From Burkholderia sp. L27(2015) (GTDB lineage: Bacteria > Pseudomonadota > Gammaproteobacteria > Burkholderiales > Burkholderiaceae): DNA of 64,000 nucleotides. Position numbers and translations under genes: made by a program. The DNA lies in the NCBI RefSeq assembly GCF_009765705.1, contig NZ_LMUX01000021.1:1690085-1754084 (forward strand). The letters run 5' to 3'. Below are positions 54,470-63,862 of this stretch, piece after piece. The stretch's first letter is position 1, and each line of letters starts with the position of its first letter. The notes beneath the pieces are model-generated. The model saw only the letters and a program-made list of their open reading frames with translations, made no database searches and had not been told where the DNA came from.

Positions 54470-55678
54470 ATGAGTTCACGTTACAAGCTGATTTTTTTTA
54501 TATGGCTGCTGCAATTCGTTAATTATCTGGACCGCGTCAACATTTCCGTTGCCGGTCCGACCATGATGAAGTCGCTGTCGATCGACGCCGGCTCATTCGG
54601 CTTGATCCTTGCGGCGTTCACGCTGGGTTATGCCTTCATGCAGATGCCGGGCGGCTTTCTTGCCGATCGCTTCGGCGCGAAGACCTTGCTGGTTTGCGCG
54701 CCGCTGGTCTGGTCCATCTTCACCGGGCTCACCGGGATGGTGCATACGGTCGAGGCGCTGATCGCCGTGCGTCTGTGCTTCGGACTCTCGGAGGGTTCGT
54801 CCAACGCGTCGTTCTACAAGATCATCGGCGACAACTTCTCGTCCAAGGAGCGCGCCAAGGCGGCGGGTTACTGGAATACCGCGCTCGCGCTGGGGCCGGC
54901 CTGCGTCGCGCCGCTCGCGGTGTGGGTGCTGGGTCGCACCGGCTGGGAAAACCTGTTCCTGATCTTCGCGCTGCCCGGCTTCGCGATGGCGCTGCTGTTG
55001 TGGTACGTGCTGCCTAACGACAAGCGTGGTCTGGTGCGCGCCGACTCGGTCGAGGAAACGCACAAGATAGGCTGGAAAGCGCTGCTGAGGCGCCCAAGCA
55101 CGTGGCTGTTGTTCATCGCTTATCTGACCTTCAATGTCGGCTTTTGGGGCTTCCTTGGATGGATGCCCGGCTACCTGGCGATGGCGCGGCACATCGATTT
55201 GAAGACGCTAGGCTATGCCGCCTCCATCCCCTATGTGTTCGGCTTCTTCGGGCTTCTAGTGTTCGGGTGGCTCGGCAGCCATACCTTTTACCGCTATCGC
55301 GGGCAACTGGTCGGCGTGGGTTATGCGCTCGCCGCCTTGTCGCTGTATCTGGCTTACAGCGCGAGCGACATCGGCCCCTGCATGATCGGCCTGTGCTGCG
55401 CGGCGTTCTTCCTGTATGGCGGCTTCGGACCGTATGGCTCGATTGCGCTCGACTTGGCGCCGGCGCCGGAACGCGCCGCGTTTGTCGGCTTCATCAGTAC
55501 CGGTGGCCAGATCGGCGGATTTTTCGCGCCTATCGTTGTCGGCTTCGTTGTGAACAGCACAGGCTCGTTTAATGGCGGATTCATTTTCATGATGTGCGCC
55601 TTGCTGATTTCCTCGGGGTGCTATTTGAGCCTGAACCGGTACACCAGATACAGCACCGTGGCGCTCGCGATGCCTTGA
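54470..55678 (+). CDS. MFS transporter of the anion:cation symporter (ACS) group
   Basis: 402 residues from ATG 54470, chosen because GGAGAAG precedes it; ATG 54458 would put coding over that site. About 12 membrane segments. FVNYLDRVNISVAGPTMMKS and MQMPGGFLADRFGAKT are the ACS-group hallmarks (glucarate, hexuronate, phthalate porters), with GLSEGSSNASFYKIIGDNF. Such porters take up organic acids with protons. Position in the sigma54 operon implies that it imports the pathway substrate or a related acid. Confidence 0.9.
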   Translation: MSSRYKLIFFIWLLQFVNYLDRVNISVAGPTMMKSLSIDAGSFGLILAAFTLGYAFMQMPGGFLADRFGAKTLLVCAPLVWSIFTGLTGMVHTVEALIAVRLCFGLSEGSSNASFYKIIGDNFSSKERAKAAGYWNTALALGPACVAPLAVWVLGRTGWENLFLIFALPGFAMALLLWYVLPNDKRGLVRADSVEETHKIGWKALLRRPSTWLLFIAYLTFNVGFWGFLGWMPGYLAMARHIDLKTLGYAASIPYVFGFFGLLVFGWLGSHTFYRYRGQLVGVGYALAALSLYLAYSASDIGPCMIGLCCAAFFLYGGFGPYGSIALDLAPAPERAAFVGFISTGGQIGGFFAPIVVGFVVNSTGSFNGGFIFMMCALLISSGCYLSLNRYTRYSTVALAMP

Positions 55679-55795
55679 TCGATGGAGAGCCCGGGATGCA
55701 CTTTCGTGCGCTTTCGCGCACCTTACATTGCACCACGAGGCTATTGCACATACTCTGCATAGAAACACCAACGATATAAAAGGAGTCCTACGAAA

Positions 55796-56755
55796 ATGAG
55801 GTCTATTAAACTCCGCATCCTGCTGTTGTTCGCTCTCTTGTTTTCGCTGGCTGCCCACGCGGAATACCCTGATCATCCGATCCGTCTGGTCGTGCCGTTT
55901 CCGGCCGGCAGCGGTACCGACAATGTTGCCCGCAAGCTTGCCGAGGAAATGTCCAAGCAGTTACACCAGTCGATTTACATCGACAACAAGCCTGGTGCAC
56001 AAGGCATTATTGGCGTCACGACGGTGACCCACGCCGCGGCCGACGGCTACACACTGTTGCTGGTGGGCGTGACGACCGGTGCGAGCAACGTCGGCGCGTT
56101 CCAGCATCTGCCCTACGATCCGCTCAAGGATTTCACGCCGATCGGGATGGTTGCCGATTCGCCGCTGGTGCTCGTTGCGGCGCCCGATTTTCCGGCCAAG
56201 GACACCGCCGGGATGTTCAGCTACGCGCGTGCGAATCCGGGCAAGCTCACGTATGGATATGGCTCCGGCAGCGCCCAACTGGCCGGGGCAAAATTGATGT
56301 ACATGGGTAACTTGAAGGGTGTGCCGGTGCCTTACCCCGGCTCACCGCAAGCGATGACCGATGTGATGGGTGGGCGGGTCAACGTGATGTTTGTCGACCT
56401 GTCGCCGGCATTGCCGCAGATCAAGGCGGGTACGTTGAAAGCGCTGGGCGTAACGACGAAGGATCGCTTCCCGCTGGTGCCCGATATCCAGACTATCGAT
56501 GAATCGGGGGCGCCCGGCTACGAATTGATCGTGTGGTTTGGGCTTGCCGGTCCGGCGAAGATGCCGGCCGACGTGACCCGCCGGCTCTCATCGGCGCTCT
56601 CGGCCGCGCTCAGGGATCCGAGCCTGGTCCAGACCTACGCGAACCTGGGGCTCGCGCCCAAGATCACCACACCGCCTCAATTCGGCGACTTCCTGAAAAG
56701 CGAGGTCGCGAATTGGGGAGCGCTGAGCAAACAGGCGGGCATTGTTCCGCAATAA
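55796..56755 (+). CDS. Tripartite tricarboxylate transporter binding protein (Bug/TctC)
   Basis: 319 residues. A signal peptide ends at AAHA, and the mature protein begins YPDHPIRLVVPFPAGSGTDN, the Bug signature, followed by VDNKPGAQG-type IDNKPGAQGIIG. Bug proteins bind carboxylates such as citrate, adipate or phthalate in the periplasm. No TctA/TctB membrane genes are in the window, so it is an orphan that either uses a remote TctAB or acts in sensing. AAGGAG lies upstream. Operon position ties it to the same substrate. Confidence 0.9.
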   Translation: MRSIKLRILLLFALLFSLAAHAEYPDHPIRLVVPFPAGSGTDNVARKLAEEMSKQLHQSIYIDNKPGAQGIIGVTTVTHAAADGYTLLLVGVTTGASNVGAFQHLPYDPLKDFTPIGMVADSPLVLVAAPDFPAKDTAGMFSYARANPGKLTYGYGSGSAQLAGAKLMYMGNLKGVPVPYPGSPQAMTDVMGGRVNVMFVDLSPALPQIKAGTLKALGVTTKDRFPLVPDIQTIDESGAPGYELIVWFGLAGPAKMPADVTRRLSSALSAALRDPSLVQTYANLGLAPKITTPPQFGDFLKSEVANWGALSKQAGIVPQ

Positions 56756-56815
56756 CGATCGACCGACCGCTCGCGGCCGATGCTCGCGAGCGCCTTTCCC
56801 GGAGGAATAGACGCG

Positions 56816-58204
56816 ATGTCAGAAACACGGCTTCTTGCACAATTTGTAGCGGGACTAACCGCACGCGATGTACCGAACGATGTGGGCGACGTGCTCAAAA
56901 AGGCTCTGGTTGACGCGGTGGGTTGTGGGCTGCACGGTCTCACCACTGAGTGGGGGCGCATGATGCAGGAGTTTGCGCGGGAGGAGGGCGGGACTCGCCC
57001 GGAGGCTGCGCTCTGGGCGACCGGCGGCGCCAGCACGAGCGCGCTGAACGCTGCGCTCGCGCATGGCACGGCCGTCCACTCGTTCGACTTCGACGATCAC
57101 AGCCGGGCCAAGATACACCCCGGTGCGGTGGTCATACCGGCGGCGCTGGCTTTGGCCGAACGCACCGGTGCGAGCGGGCAGCAATTGTTGACTGCGATTG
57201 CGGCAGGCTATGAGGTGATGACACGCGTAAGCCTCGCGTCCAACCCGAGCGCGGCGCGTATGCGCGGCTGGCATTTGACGGGCACGACAGGCACGTTTGG
57301 CGCGGCGGCGGCTGGGGCGGTTCTGCTGGGGCTGGATGAAGCGGCGACCGCCAGTGCACTGGGTCTGGCCGGCACGCAATCGGCGGGCACGTGGGCGTTC
57401 AACTCGGATGGCGCGATGAGCAAGCGTTTCCACCCGGGCCGCTCGGCACAGAGCGGCTTGATGGCGGCGCTATTAGCCAAGCGTGGTTACCACGGGCCGC
57501 GCATGATGCTCGAAGCCGAAGATGGGGGTTTCCTGAGCGCAATGTCCGACGAGGCTCGGCCTGCGGAAATCGGCCGCGGGCTCGGAAGTGACTGGCGCAC
57601 ATTGGGCACATGCTTCAAACCCTACGCCTGCTGCGGCAGCAATCACTCGTGCATCGACGCCGCGCTGTTGATCGCGCAACGCGAGTCGCTGACGCTTGCC
57701 GATATTGCGCGCGTGGAGCTGGGCCTGGGGCATGTCGTTACGAAGCAAACCGGCTTCGTGTACCACCCGACTACGGTGCTCAACGCGCAGATGAGCATAC
57801 GCTACGACGTTGCCGTGGCGCTCGCCGATCGCAGCGTTTATCTCGAGCAATTCACCGAGCAACGGATCAAGGACCGTGACGTCTGCGATCTGGCCGAGCG
57901 CACCAGTGTGGTGTTCGACGATGAGATGGACGCTGTGTATCCGGAACTCTACGCGGGTAAGGTCACGATCTACCTGACCGATGGCCGCAGTTTCACGCAG
58001 CGCGTCGATTATTCGAAAGGCATGCCGGAAAACACCATGTCGCTCGAAGAGATCGAGCGTAAGTATCGCTCGTTGGCGTCGTTTGCGATTGGCGAAGACG
58101 CAGCCGAGTCATTGCTTGCGCCGTTGCACGCGGCGTTCGATACCGACGGTGTGAGTCGGTTGGCGAGAGCGCTGGGAGCGGTGCGGATCAGCGCAGGGTC
58201 ATAA
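56816..58204 (+). CDS. MmgE/PrpD-family dehydratase-like protein (copy C)
   Basis: 462 residues from ATG 56816, set by GGAGGA upstream; the frame extends 5' without domain features. Conserved blocks: LKKALVDAVGCGLHGL, LAHGTAVHSFDFDDHSRAKI, HPGAVVIPAALALAE, GWHLTGTTGTFGAAAAG, MSKRFHPGRSAQSGLMAALL and CFKPYACCGSNHSCIDAAL. It follows the Bug-type gene by 60 nt and closes the probable sigma54 operon. It is more like copy A than copy B over the KRFHxGRxAQSG block. Confidence 0.9.
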   Translation: MSETRLLAQFVAGLTARDVPNDVGDVLKKALVDAVGCGLHGLTTEWGRMMQEFAREEGGTRPEAALWATGGASTSALNAALAHGTAVHSFDFDDHSRAKIHPGAVVIPAALALAERTGASGQQLLTAIAAGYEVMTRVSLASNPSAARMRGWHLTGTTGTFGAAAAGAVLLGLDEAATASALGLAGTQSAGTWAFNSDGAMSKRFHPGRSAQSGLMAALLAKRGYHGPRMMLEAEDGGFLSAMSDEARPAEIGRGLGSDWRTLGTCFKPYACCGSNHSCIDAALLIAQRESLTLADIARVELGLGHVVTKQTGFVYHPTTVLNAQMSIRYDVAVALADRSVYLEQFTEQRIKDRDVCDLAERTSVVFDDEMDAVYPELYAGKVTIYLTDGRSFTQRVDYSKGMPENTMSLEEIERKYRSLASFAIGEDAAESLLAPLHAAFDTDGVSRLARALGAVRISAGS

Positions 58205-58326
58205 GGAGTGTACTAAGGAGGGTCGGTTCAACTTCGGATAACCGCAACGATTAACAAGACTTTTTTGAGTGCGTCTGCTAGCCTTTTAAATCGGCTATCG
58301 GACCAGGGCGCTTACGTCATGGAGGA

Positions 58327-58340
58327 CGATCTACAGATCG
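58327..58340. promoter_or_regulatory. Palindrome upstream of the alkene reductase gene
   Basis: CGATCT-AC-AGATCG is symmetric over two 6-bp arms, about 105 nt before the reductase start. It could bind a dimeric repressor such as a TetR/NemR protein; no candidate gene adjoins it. Confidence 0.35.
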
Positions 58341-58446
58341 AATAACCCGTCGCCGCAATATGGAGAGCAACAGTATTCTCCCATGCGTGCTGTCGTGTGC
58401 AGCGCTCTTCGGATGGGAGATCAACCCGTATCAAGGAGCGGTTATC

Positions 58447-59559
58447 ATGCCAACGACGAAGGAATCTGCCCTGTTCTCTCGCACGAAAATTGGTTCAATC
58501 GATGTAGCCAACCGGATCGCCATGGCTCCGCTGACGCGTTCGCGCGCCGACAAAAACGGCGTGCACTCGGCACTCGCCGTCGAATACTATCGTCAGCGGG
58601 CCACGGCCGGCCTGATCATCACTGAAGCCACCAACATCTCCCGGCAAGGACGCGGCTACGCGTTCACGCCCGGCATTTATACCGAGGCCCACGTCAACGC
58701 GTGGCGGCCCGTGACCGATGCGGTGCACGCGGCCGGCGGCAAGATCGTCTGCCAGCTTTGGCACGTTGGCCGAATCTCCCACGTTGACTTGCAGGAAAAT
58801 GGTGCGGCGCCGGTGGCGCCCTCCGCGATTCAGGCGGGAGAAACCGTCTTCCTGGAAACGGGCAAGCGGGCACGTCCATCGATGCCACGCGCGCTCGAGA
58901 CCGACGAGATCCCGGGTCTGATCGAAGATTACAAGAATGCAGCGCGGCGTGCTCAGGAAGCCGGCTTCGATGGCGTCGAGGTACATTCGGCGAACTGTTA
59001 CTTGCTCGATCAGTTCGTACGCGATAGCACCAACAAACGCACCGACGAGTACGGCGGCTCGGTGGAGAATCGCACGCGCTTTCCCGTGGAAGTGATCACG
59101 GCCGTCGCGCAAATCTGGGGACCGGACCGGGTGGGCGTACGGCTCTCGCCGCTTACGCGATCAGCGGGTGACACACCGCTGGACAGCAATTCGCAGAGCA
59201 CGTACGATTTTTACGCCCAACGTCTGGGCAAATTGGGTCTGGCGTATGTGCACTGCATCGAAGGGCAGACTCGCGGCGACAATGCGGCTGATGCATTCGA
59301 TTTCAAAGCGCTGCATGCCGCGTTCGGCGGCAAATACATTGCCAACAACAGCTACAGCAGGCAGATGGCCATCGACGCTCTCGCGTCGGGACGCGTGGAC
59401 ATGGTCTCCTTTGGCAGACCGTTCATCGGCAACCCGGATTTGGTCAGGCGCTTGTGCCGCGATGCGCCGCTGACCGAGCCTAATCAAGAGACCTTCTACG
59501 GTGGGGGAGCGGAAGGTTACATAGACTACAAGACGCTCGATGGGAAACCTGCAGAGTGA
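58447..59559 (+). CDS. Alkene reductase, OYE family (NemA-like)
   Basis: 370 residues from ATG 58447 with AAGGAG about 9 nt upstream. FMN barrel motifs: NRIAMAPLTRSRA, CQLWHVGRISH, the catalytic pair His/Asn in EVHSANCYLLDQF, DEYGGSVENRTRF, and VSFGRPFIGNPDLV. NAD(P)H-dependent reducer of activated C=C bonds (enones, maleimides, nitroesters). Unlike the 42.6-kb flavoenzyme, it has no Fe-S or second domain. It lies 240 nt after MmgE/PrpD copy C, so it may have its own promoter. Confidence 0.92.
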   Translation: MPTTKESALFSRTKIGSIDVANRIAMAPLTRSRADKNGVHSALAVEYYRQRATAGLIITEATNISRQGRGYAFTPGIYTEAHVNAWRPVTDAVHAAGGKIVCQLWHVGRISHVDLQENGAAPVAPSAIQAGETVFLETGKRARPSMPRALETDEIPGLIEDYKNAARRAQEAGFDGVEVHSANCYLLDQFVRDSTNKRTDEYGGSVENRTRFPVEVITAVAQIWGPDRVGVRLSPLTRSAGDTPLDSNSQSTYDFYAQRLGKLGLAYVHCIEGQTRGDNAADAFDFKALHAAFGGKYIANNSYSRQMAIDALASGRVDMVSFGRPFIGNPDLVRRLCRDAPLTEPNQETFYGGGAEGYIDYKTLDGKPAE

Positions 59560-59585
59560 GCCAGGATCGGCTTGGGTCTCAGGGA

Positions 59586-61694
59586 TTATGTGCGCTGGCC
59601 GGCCGACTCGCTCATCCTATGTGCGTCGGCGGCATAGTCCTGGATCGCGAGCACCAGGTTGTGGACAGCCTGACTCAGATAATCTTGTCCCTGAAGGTCG
59701 AGTGAACCTATCGCTGCCCTTGCGCTGTCGTTTTCCTTATCGTTTCCGTTTTCGCTTCCCTTGTCGTCCCCCTTAAACGCCGCTCGCAAAAGCTCGGTCA
59801 ACGCATCGTAGCGATCGGCTTGCGCCCCGCAGTACTCCACGGGCTCGAATTGCCGCGTGATCGCCAGGACATTGGTGGCCCCGCATATGGTGCGCAGCGC
59901 GACCAGTATCCCGCGGATACGATCGAGATGGGCCGCCTGCGAATGCCCTTGCAGCAGTGTGCGTTGCCGGGCGATTTCAGCACGCGTGCTGGTCAAGCCG
60001 GCTTCGCGACGAAGCGGATCGAGACGAGCCGAGGCATCTGTTTCGGCACGCAGCATCCCAGACGCAAAAGCCATATTTGCCGACAGCGCCGCCAACACGG
60101 CGTCGGAAAGCGCGTCATCCTGCTTCTCAGGCCACAGGAGCAGGCTTCCCGCCAGGCCTATGCAGGCACCGATGATCTCGTTGATGGCGCGGGAGGAGAT
60201 CAGGCTGCTGGCCGGATGAATGAAGTCGGACACGAGAACGAACATGGGCGTCAGGAAGATCATGAACAGGCCGTAGTTCACGAGGCGCAGCGCGATGACG
60301 GCCGCCGACAGCGGCGCGATGAAGAGGAGCATCTCCAACGGGCTCGACAGGCGCGCGATCAGGATTGCCGTGAGCACGCCGCCGATAATGGTGCCCACCG
60401 CGCGCTCGACGACCCTGAGCCAAGTATTGGCGCCCAACGGCTGCATGATCACGAGCGCCGCGATCGTCCCCCAGTAGGAAAACGACACATCGAAGCAAGC
60501 GCCGAGCGTATAGGAGACCGTGACAGCGATGGCCACCCTGAGAGCCTGACGCCATACGATGGCCGGGACGTCGAAGCTCGACTGTCCCGCCGCGGCAGCC
60601 GCCGCCTCGCTCGCGTGTTCCTGCGGTTCCGGCTCCTGCCAGTGGCGCGCGAGTGCGACCAGCGCGTGCGTCGCGACAGCGATCGCGTGTGCCACGACGC
60701 CTTGCTGCTTTCCCGCTTCGTCCAGAAGCGCTGCGCCTTCCCCCAGCAGAGGTTCGGGGCTGGGCACAAGTTTGTCCGATTGATGGGCCACCTGATGGAG
60801 AAGCCGGCGCAAGCCTTCGAGCAGCGGGCGTTCGACAGACGCATCGAAGGGATGCGGGCTGCCGGCCCGGTAGTGGCTGAGCGCCATCAACGCGGCATAA
60901 GCGCGGCCCGCCGCATCGATGCTTTGGCCGAGGCGCGCGCGGCCGCCTGCCAGGCGAGCGACGACCTCTCGGCCGCGCTCGATGGAGAGGCGCACGGCGC
61001 GGCGGTGGTCGCCATTCAATTCCGACCATTGCTCGGCATCGGCATGCGCGCCCGCATCGAGCTGTTGCAGGCTTAGCGCCATGTCTTCAAGCCTGGCGAA
61101 GATGGCCTGCAGGGCACGGCGGGCGGGTGCTCGAGGATCGGTACGCCAGATGAAGATGCACAACACCATGGCCCAAACAGCCCCCAGCAGGAAGCTGCCG
61201 GCGAGTTCCAAGGCGCCAACGGCGGAGCGCGGGGTCGTTACGCCAATCACAACGGCGATCGCTGCGATGAGCGCGGTCGGCGTAGGCATTGGGCCGAACG
61301 TCGGGCGATAGGAACGGGTAAGCCCGCAAAGCAAGACCAACACGAAAAGGGCCACGCCGCCCGCCACGATCCCCCAGTGGGCACAATAGGCGGCAATGGA
61401 AAGGGTAAGCGTCGAACCCACCGCGTAAGTCGCCAAGACCTTGATGCGGGATCGATTAGGTCCGCCCGGATCGCACAGACACGTCCAAAACGCCGCGACG
61501 GCACCGAAAGCGAGGTCCGGCATATGCAATTGAAGGTCGGCGATCAACATGACCGCGACGGCGACGCAAGCCCGGATGCCTTCGACGATGCCGATCTGTT
61601 CCGGCGTGAAGGCGAAGATATGACCTTCCGACCACCTGCTCTGGCGATTGAATGCCGTCAAGATTTTTGTCGTCAACTGCATGTTCATCCTCAT
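59586..61694 (-). CDS. FUSC-family membrane protein (aromatic-acid-exporter-like)
   Basis: 702 residues. Two blocks of about five to six membrane segments (residues about 35-185 and 395-520) flank a large soluble helical region, and a charged cytoplasmic tail completes the FUSC/AaeB/YccS layout. The second block has YWGTIAALVIMQPLGANTWL with RVVERAVGTIIGGVL, the fusaric-acid-resistance signature. It probably exports organic acids. ATG 61694 opens the frame; ATG 61682 has better GAGG spacing and may be the true start. It converges on the alkene reductase gene. Confidence 0.85.
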   Translation of the reverse strand: MRMNMQLTTKILTAFNRQSRWSEGHIFAFTPEQIGIVEGIRACVAVAVMLIADLQLHMPDLAFGAVAAFWTCLCDPGGPNRSRIKVLATYAVGSTLTLSIAAYCAHWGIVAGGVALFVLVLLCGLTRSYRPTFGPMPTPTALIAAIAVVIGVTTPRSAVGALELAGSFLLGAVWAMVLCIFIWRTDPRAPARRALQAIFARLEDMALSLQQLDAGAHADAEQWSELNGDHRRAVRLSIERGREVVARLAGGRARLGQSIDAAGRAYAALMALSHYRAGSPHPFDASVERPLLEGLRRLLHQVAHQSDKLVPSPEPLLGEGAALLDEAGKQQGVVAHAIAVATHALVALARHWQEPEPQEHASEAAAAAAGQSSFDVPAIVWRQALRVAIAVTVSYTLGACFDVSFSYWGTIAALVIMQPLGANTWLRVVERAVGTIIGGVLTAILIARLSSPLEMLLFIAPLSAAVIALRLVNYGLFMIFLTPMFVLVSDFIHPASSLISSRAINEIIGACIGLAGSLLLWPEKQDDALSDAVLAALSANMAFASGMLRAETDASARLDPLRREAGLTSTRAEIARQRTLLQGHSQAAHLDRIRGILVALRTICGATNVLAITRQFEPVEYCGAQADRYDALTELLRAAFKGDDKGSENGNDKENDSARAAIGSLDLQGQDYLSQAVHNLVLAIQDYAADAHRMSESAGQRT

Positions 61695-61829
61695 TTCATC
61701 GTCACGGAGCCATTCGTGCCCGAGTCATCGGCAAGATGGCGGTGGATCAGGTTGGGCAGTGTCGTGCAATAATCCGTGAGAGTAACAACAAACGACAATC
61801 ATAAACAGCAACCATAAAGGAATTGCACT

Positions 61830-62126
61830 ATGACCAATCGCGTCAAACTTACGGCAATCCTCGCCGCCAGGGCCGGCAAGACTGATGAACTGAAGATGCT
61901 GCTCGACGGCATGCGTGAACCCTGCCGGGCTGAGCCGGGCAACCTGCGCTGGGACATCTGGCGGGACCAGGCTGATCCGAGCCGCTTTGTGCTCGACGAG
62001 CTATACACCGACATTGCGGCTGTCGCGACGCATCGCGAAACGCCGCACTTCAAGAATTACATCTCGAAGATCAACGACCTCGCCGAGCGCACTGTGTTTG
62101 TACTCGATCCCATCGCGGTCGCCTGA
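61830..62126 (+). CDS. ABM-domain putative quinol monooxygenase
   Basis: 98 residues, a single antibiotic-biosynthesis-monooxygenase (dimeric ferredoxin-like) domain: VKLTAILAARAGKTDELKML, EPGNLRWDIWRDQADPSRFV, and the final HRETPHFKNYISKINDL helix. YgiN-like members oxidise quinols without a cofactor. AAAGGAA precedes the ATG. It converges on the NAD(P)-binding protein gene. Confidence 0.85.
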   Translation: MTNRVKLTAILAARAGKTDELKMLLDGMREPCRAEPGNLRWDIWRDQADPSRFVLDELYTDIAAVATHRETPHFKNYISKINDLAERTVFVLDPIAVA

Positions 62127-62135
62127 CCCGCGGGT

Positions 62136-62771
62136 CTACAGCGTGGCTAATGCGTCGTCGATAGGCACGCTTCCGCCGGCAAAGCCAATCACCTTGTTTG
62201 CCATGCCGGCCTTGAGAGCCGCGAGCACGACGTCGGCCACATCTTCGCGTGCGACAGGGGCGCGCGAAGACTCTACGTCCGACATGATCTGGATGGAGCC
62301 AACGCCCGGTTCCATCGTCAGCGTGCCCGGACGCAGTACGAGGTAATCGAGCCCGCTAGCCATGACATAGTCGTCCGATTCGCGCTTCATTTGCGTGTAA
62401 TGGCGCAGCGCTTGCGGCGAGCGTTCCGGCTGGTACGCCAGCAACACGCTGATCACGACAAAATGGGCTGCGCCGTGTTGCTTCGCGTAATCCACTGACT
62501 TGATAAGCGCGTCGCGGTCGATCAGGCGTTCCTGCTCGGCGCCTTCGGTTTCTGCGGAACCGGCGGCATAAATGACCGTACGCATGCCAACGAATGCGTT
62601 CGAGAAATCTCCCGCCAGGTCCGCAATGATCGGCCGGGCACCGAGCCGCTCGAACTCGTCGCGCTTTGCGGCGTTGCGTATCAACGGACAGAATGGAATG
62701 GCTGCGGCATGTAATTTTTCGGCCACCAATCGACCCGTCCGCCCGGTCGCGCCAATCAACAGAATGCTCAT
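62136..62771 (-). CDS. NAD(P)-binding Rossmann protein, atypical SDR
   Basis: 211 residues. MSILLIGATGRTGRLVAEKL is the GxxGxxG dinucleotide motif of the NmrA/SDR_a5-like group. YTQMKRESDDYVMASGLDYL supplies the YxxxK-like pair and LRPGTLT follows. Members act as NADPH-dependent reductases or redox sensors. It is a small cytoplasmic enzyme without known substrate here, and converges on the ABM gene. Confidence 0.85.
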   Translation of the reverse strand: MSILLIGATGRTGRLVAEKLHAAAIPFCPLIRNAAKRDEFERLGARPIIADLAGDFSNAFVGMRTVIYAAGSAETEGAEQERLIDRDALIKSVDYAKQHGAAHFVVISVLLAYQPERSPQALRHYTQMKRESDDYVMASGLDYLVLRPGTLTMEPGVGSIQIMSDVESSRAPVAREDVADVVLAALKAGMANKVIGFAGGSVPIDDALATL

Positions 62772-62950
62772 GACTCTCTCCTTGATTGATGCGCAGTGCA
62801 GCTAGGGATGCTGCACGGTAGCGTCTTCCTCAGTCTAATATGAAGCACGCCGAGTCGGGAGCGGAACATTGCAAATATGCTGCATGAAGGCTTTTGACGA
62901 AATTTAAGGAAGGCGGGCCGACTGTCTTAAGCGGATCCCAAGCGCGGGTC

Positions 62951-63862
62951 TTAACCGGGAAACGCATTGCGCGTATGCGCCGTGTCATGGCGCGCCGATT
63001 CGATGTGCTCCTTGATGAGCGCGGCCGCGCCCTCAAGATCTTGCGCTTCGATTGCCGCGAGGATTGTGAGGTGGTCGCGCGCATCGCGCCCGCGCGGCTC
63101 GCGCGGCTCGCGCGGACGATCCTGCCGATACTCGATGAGCCGGCGCATCCGATGGATGCGGCGCACCGACTGCGCGATGAAACGATTGTCCGACCAGCCG
63201 GCGAGCGTTTCATGAAACTCGCAATTCGCTTCGAACAGCTCGATGGGCGTCATGTTCAAGTAACCGCCGTCGAGAATGAACTGCTGCCGCCGCCGCAATT
63301 GCGCGAGCGCATGCGGGTCGCATCGAAATGACGGCGACAGGATGCCGGTCGGTTCGATCGCCGCGCGAAACAGATAACTTTCCTCATATGCTTTAAGCGA
63401 ATCGATCATCGGCATGAAGCGCCAACTGTGACCGACCTGCCGCTCGATCCAGCCTTCTTCCTGGATCACCGACAATACCCGTAGCAGCGCACTGCGTGGC
63501 GCTGCGTAACGTCGGATCAGATCGCCTTCCGCGACAATGTCGGGCAACTCGCGGGCCAGCCTGTCCTGCGCGATCTTCAGGTATAGCGGGTCGCTGGGCG
63601 TGGCCGAAAAGCGTGCCGCCACGCTCGCGAGTTCGCGCGCATGCTGCGCCATCGAATACCCGCGGTTGATGTCGTAGCGCAGCACACCGATTTGGCCGAG
63701 ATGGCGCAACGCCACGTTCACGGGGGAACGCGACGTGCCGATACGTGCGGCGAGCGCGGATTCGATCAGGCGTTCGCCGCACGCGAGATCGTCGTGCCGC
63801 ACGAGAGCGACGATCTCGCGCGCAACGCGTGCCTGCAACGGCGTTAGTTGAGTTTCAGTCAT
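62951..63862 (-). CDS. GntR-family regulator with two winged-helix modules
   Basis: 303 residues from ATG 63862; GTG 63904 would add 14. The first winged HTH is standard FadR-type (LQARVAREIVALVRHDDLAC, ARIGTSRSPVNVALRHLGQI). A second similar module follows (DPLYLKIAQDRLARELPDIV, DLIRRYAAPRSALLRVLSVI, EGWIERQVG). The C-terminal FCD ligand domain has FRAAIEPTGIL, ANCEFHETLAGWSDN and DHLTILAAIEAQD, the last with metal-site histidines. No target is indicated; it faces the window edge. Confidence 0.88.
   Translation of the reverse strand: MTETQLTPLQARVAREIVALVRHDDLACGERLIESALAARIGTSRSPVNVALRHLGQIGVLRYDINRGYSMAQHARELASVAARFSATPSDPLYLKIAQDRLARELPDIVAEGDLIRRYAAPRSALLRVLSVIQEEGWIERQVGHSWRFMPMIDSLKAYEESYLFRAAIEPTGILSPSFRCDPHALAQLRRRQQFILDGGYLNMTPIELFEANCEFHETLAGWSDNRFIAQSVRRIHRMRRLIEYRQDRPREPREPRGRDARDHLTILAAIEAQDLEGAAALIKEHIESARHDTAHTRNAFPG

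Noticed and set aside
42645-58204. Standard propionate (prpBCDF/acnD) operon
   Set aside because: No citrate-synthase-like PrpC, PrpF or PrpE is present, and three MmgE/PrpD copies plus transporters do not fit the standard layout.
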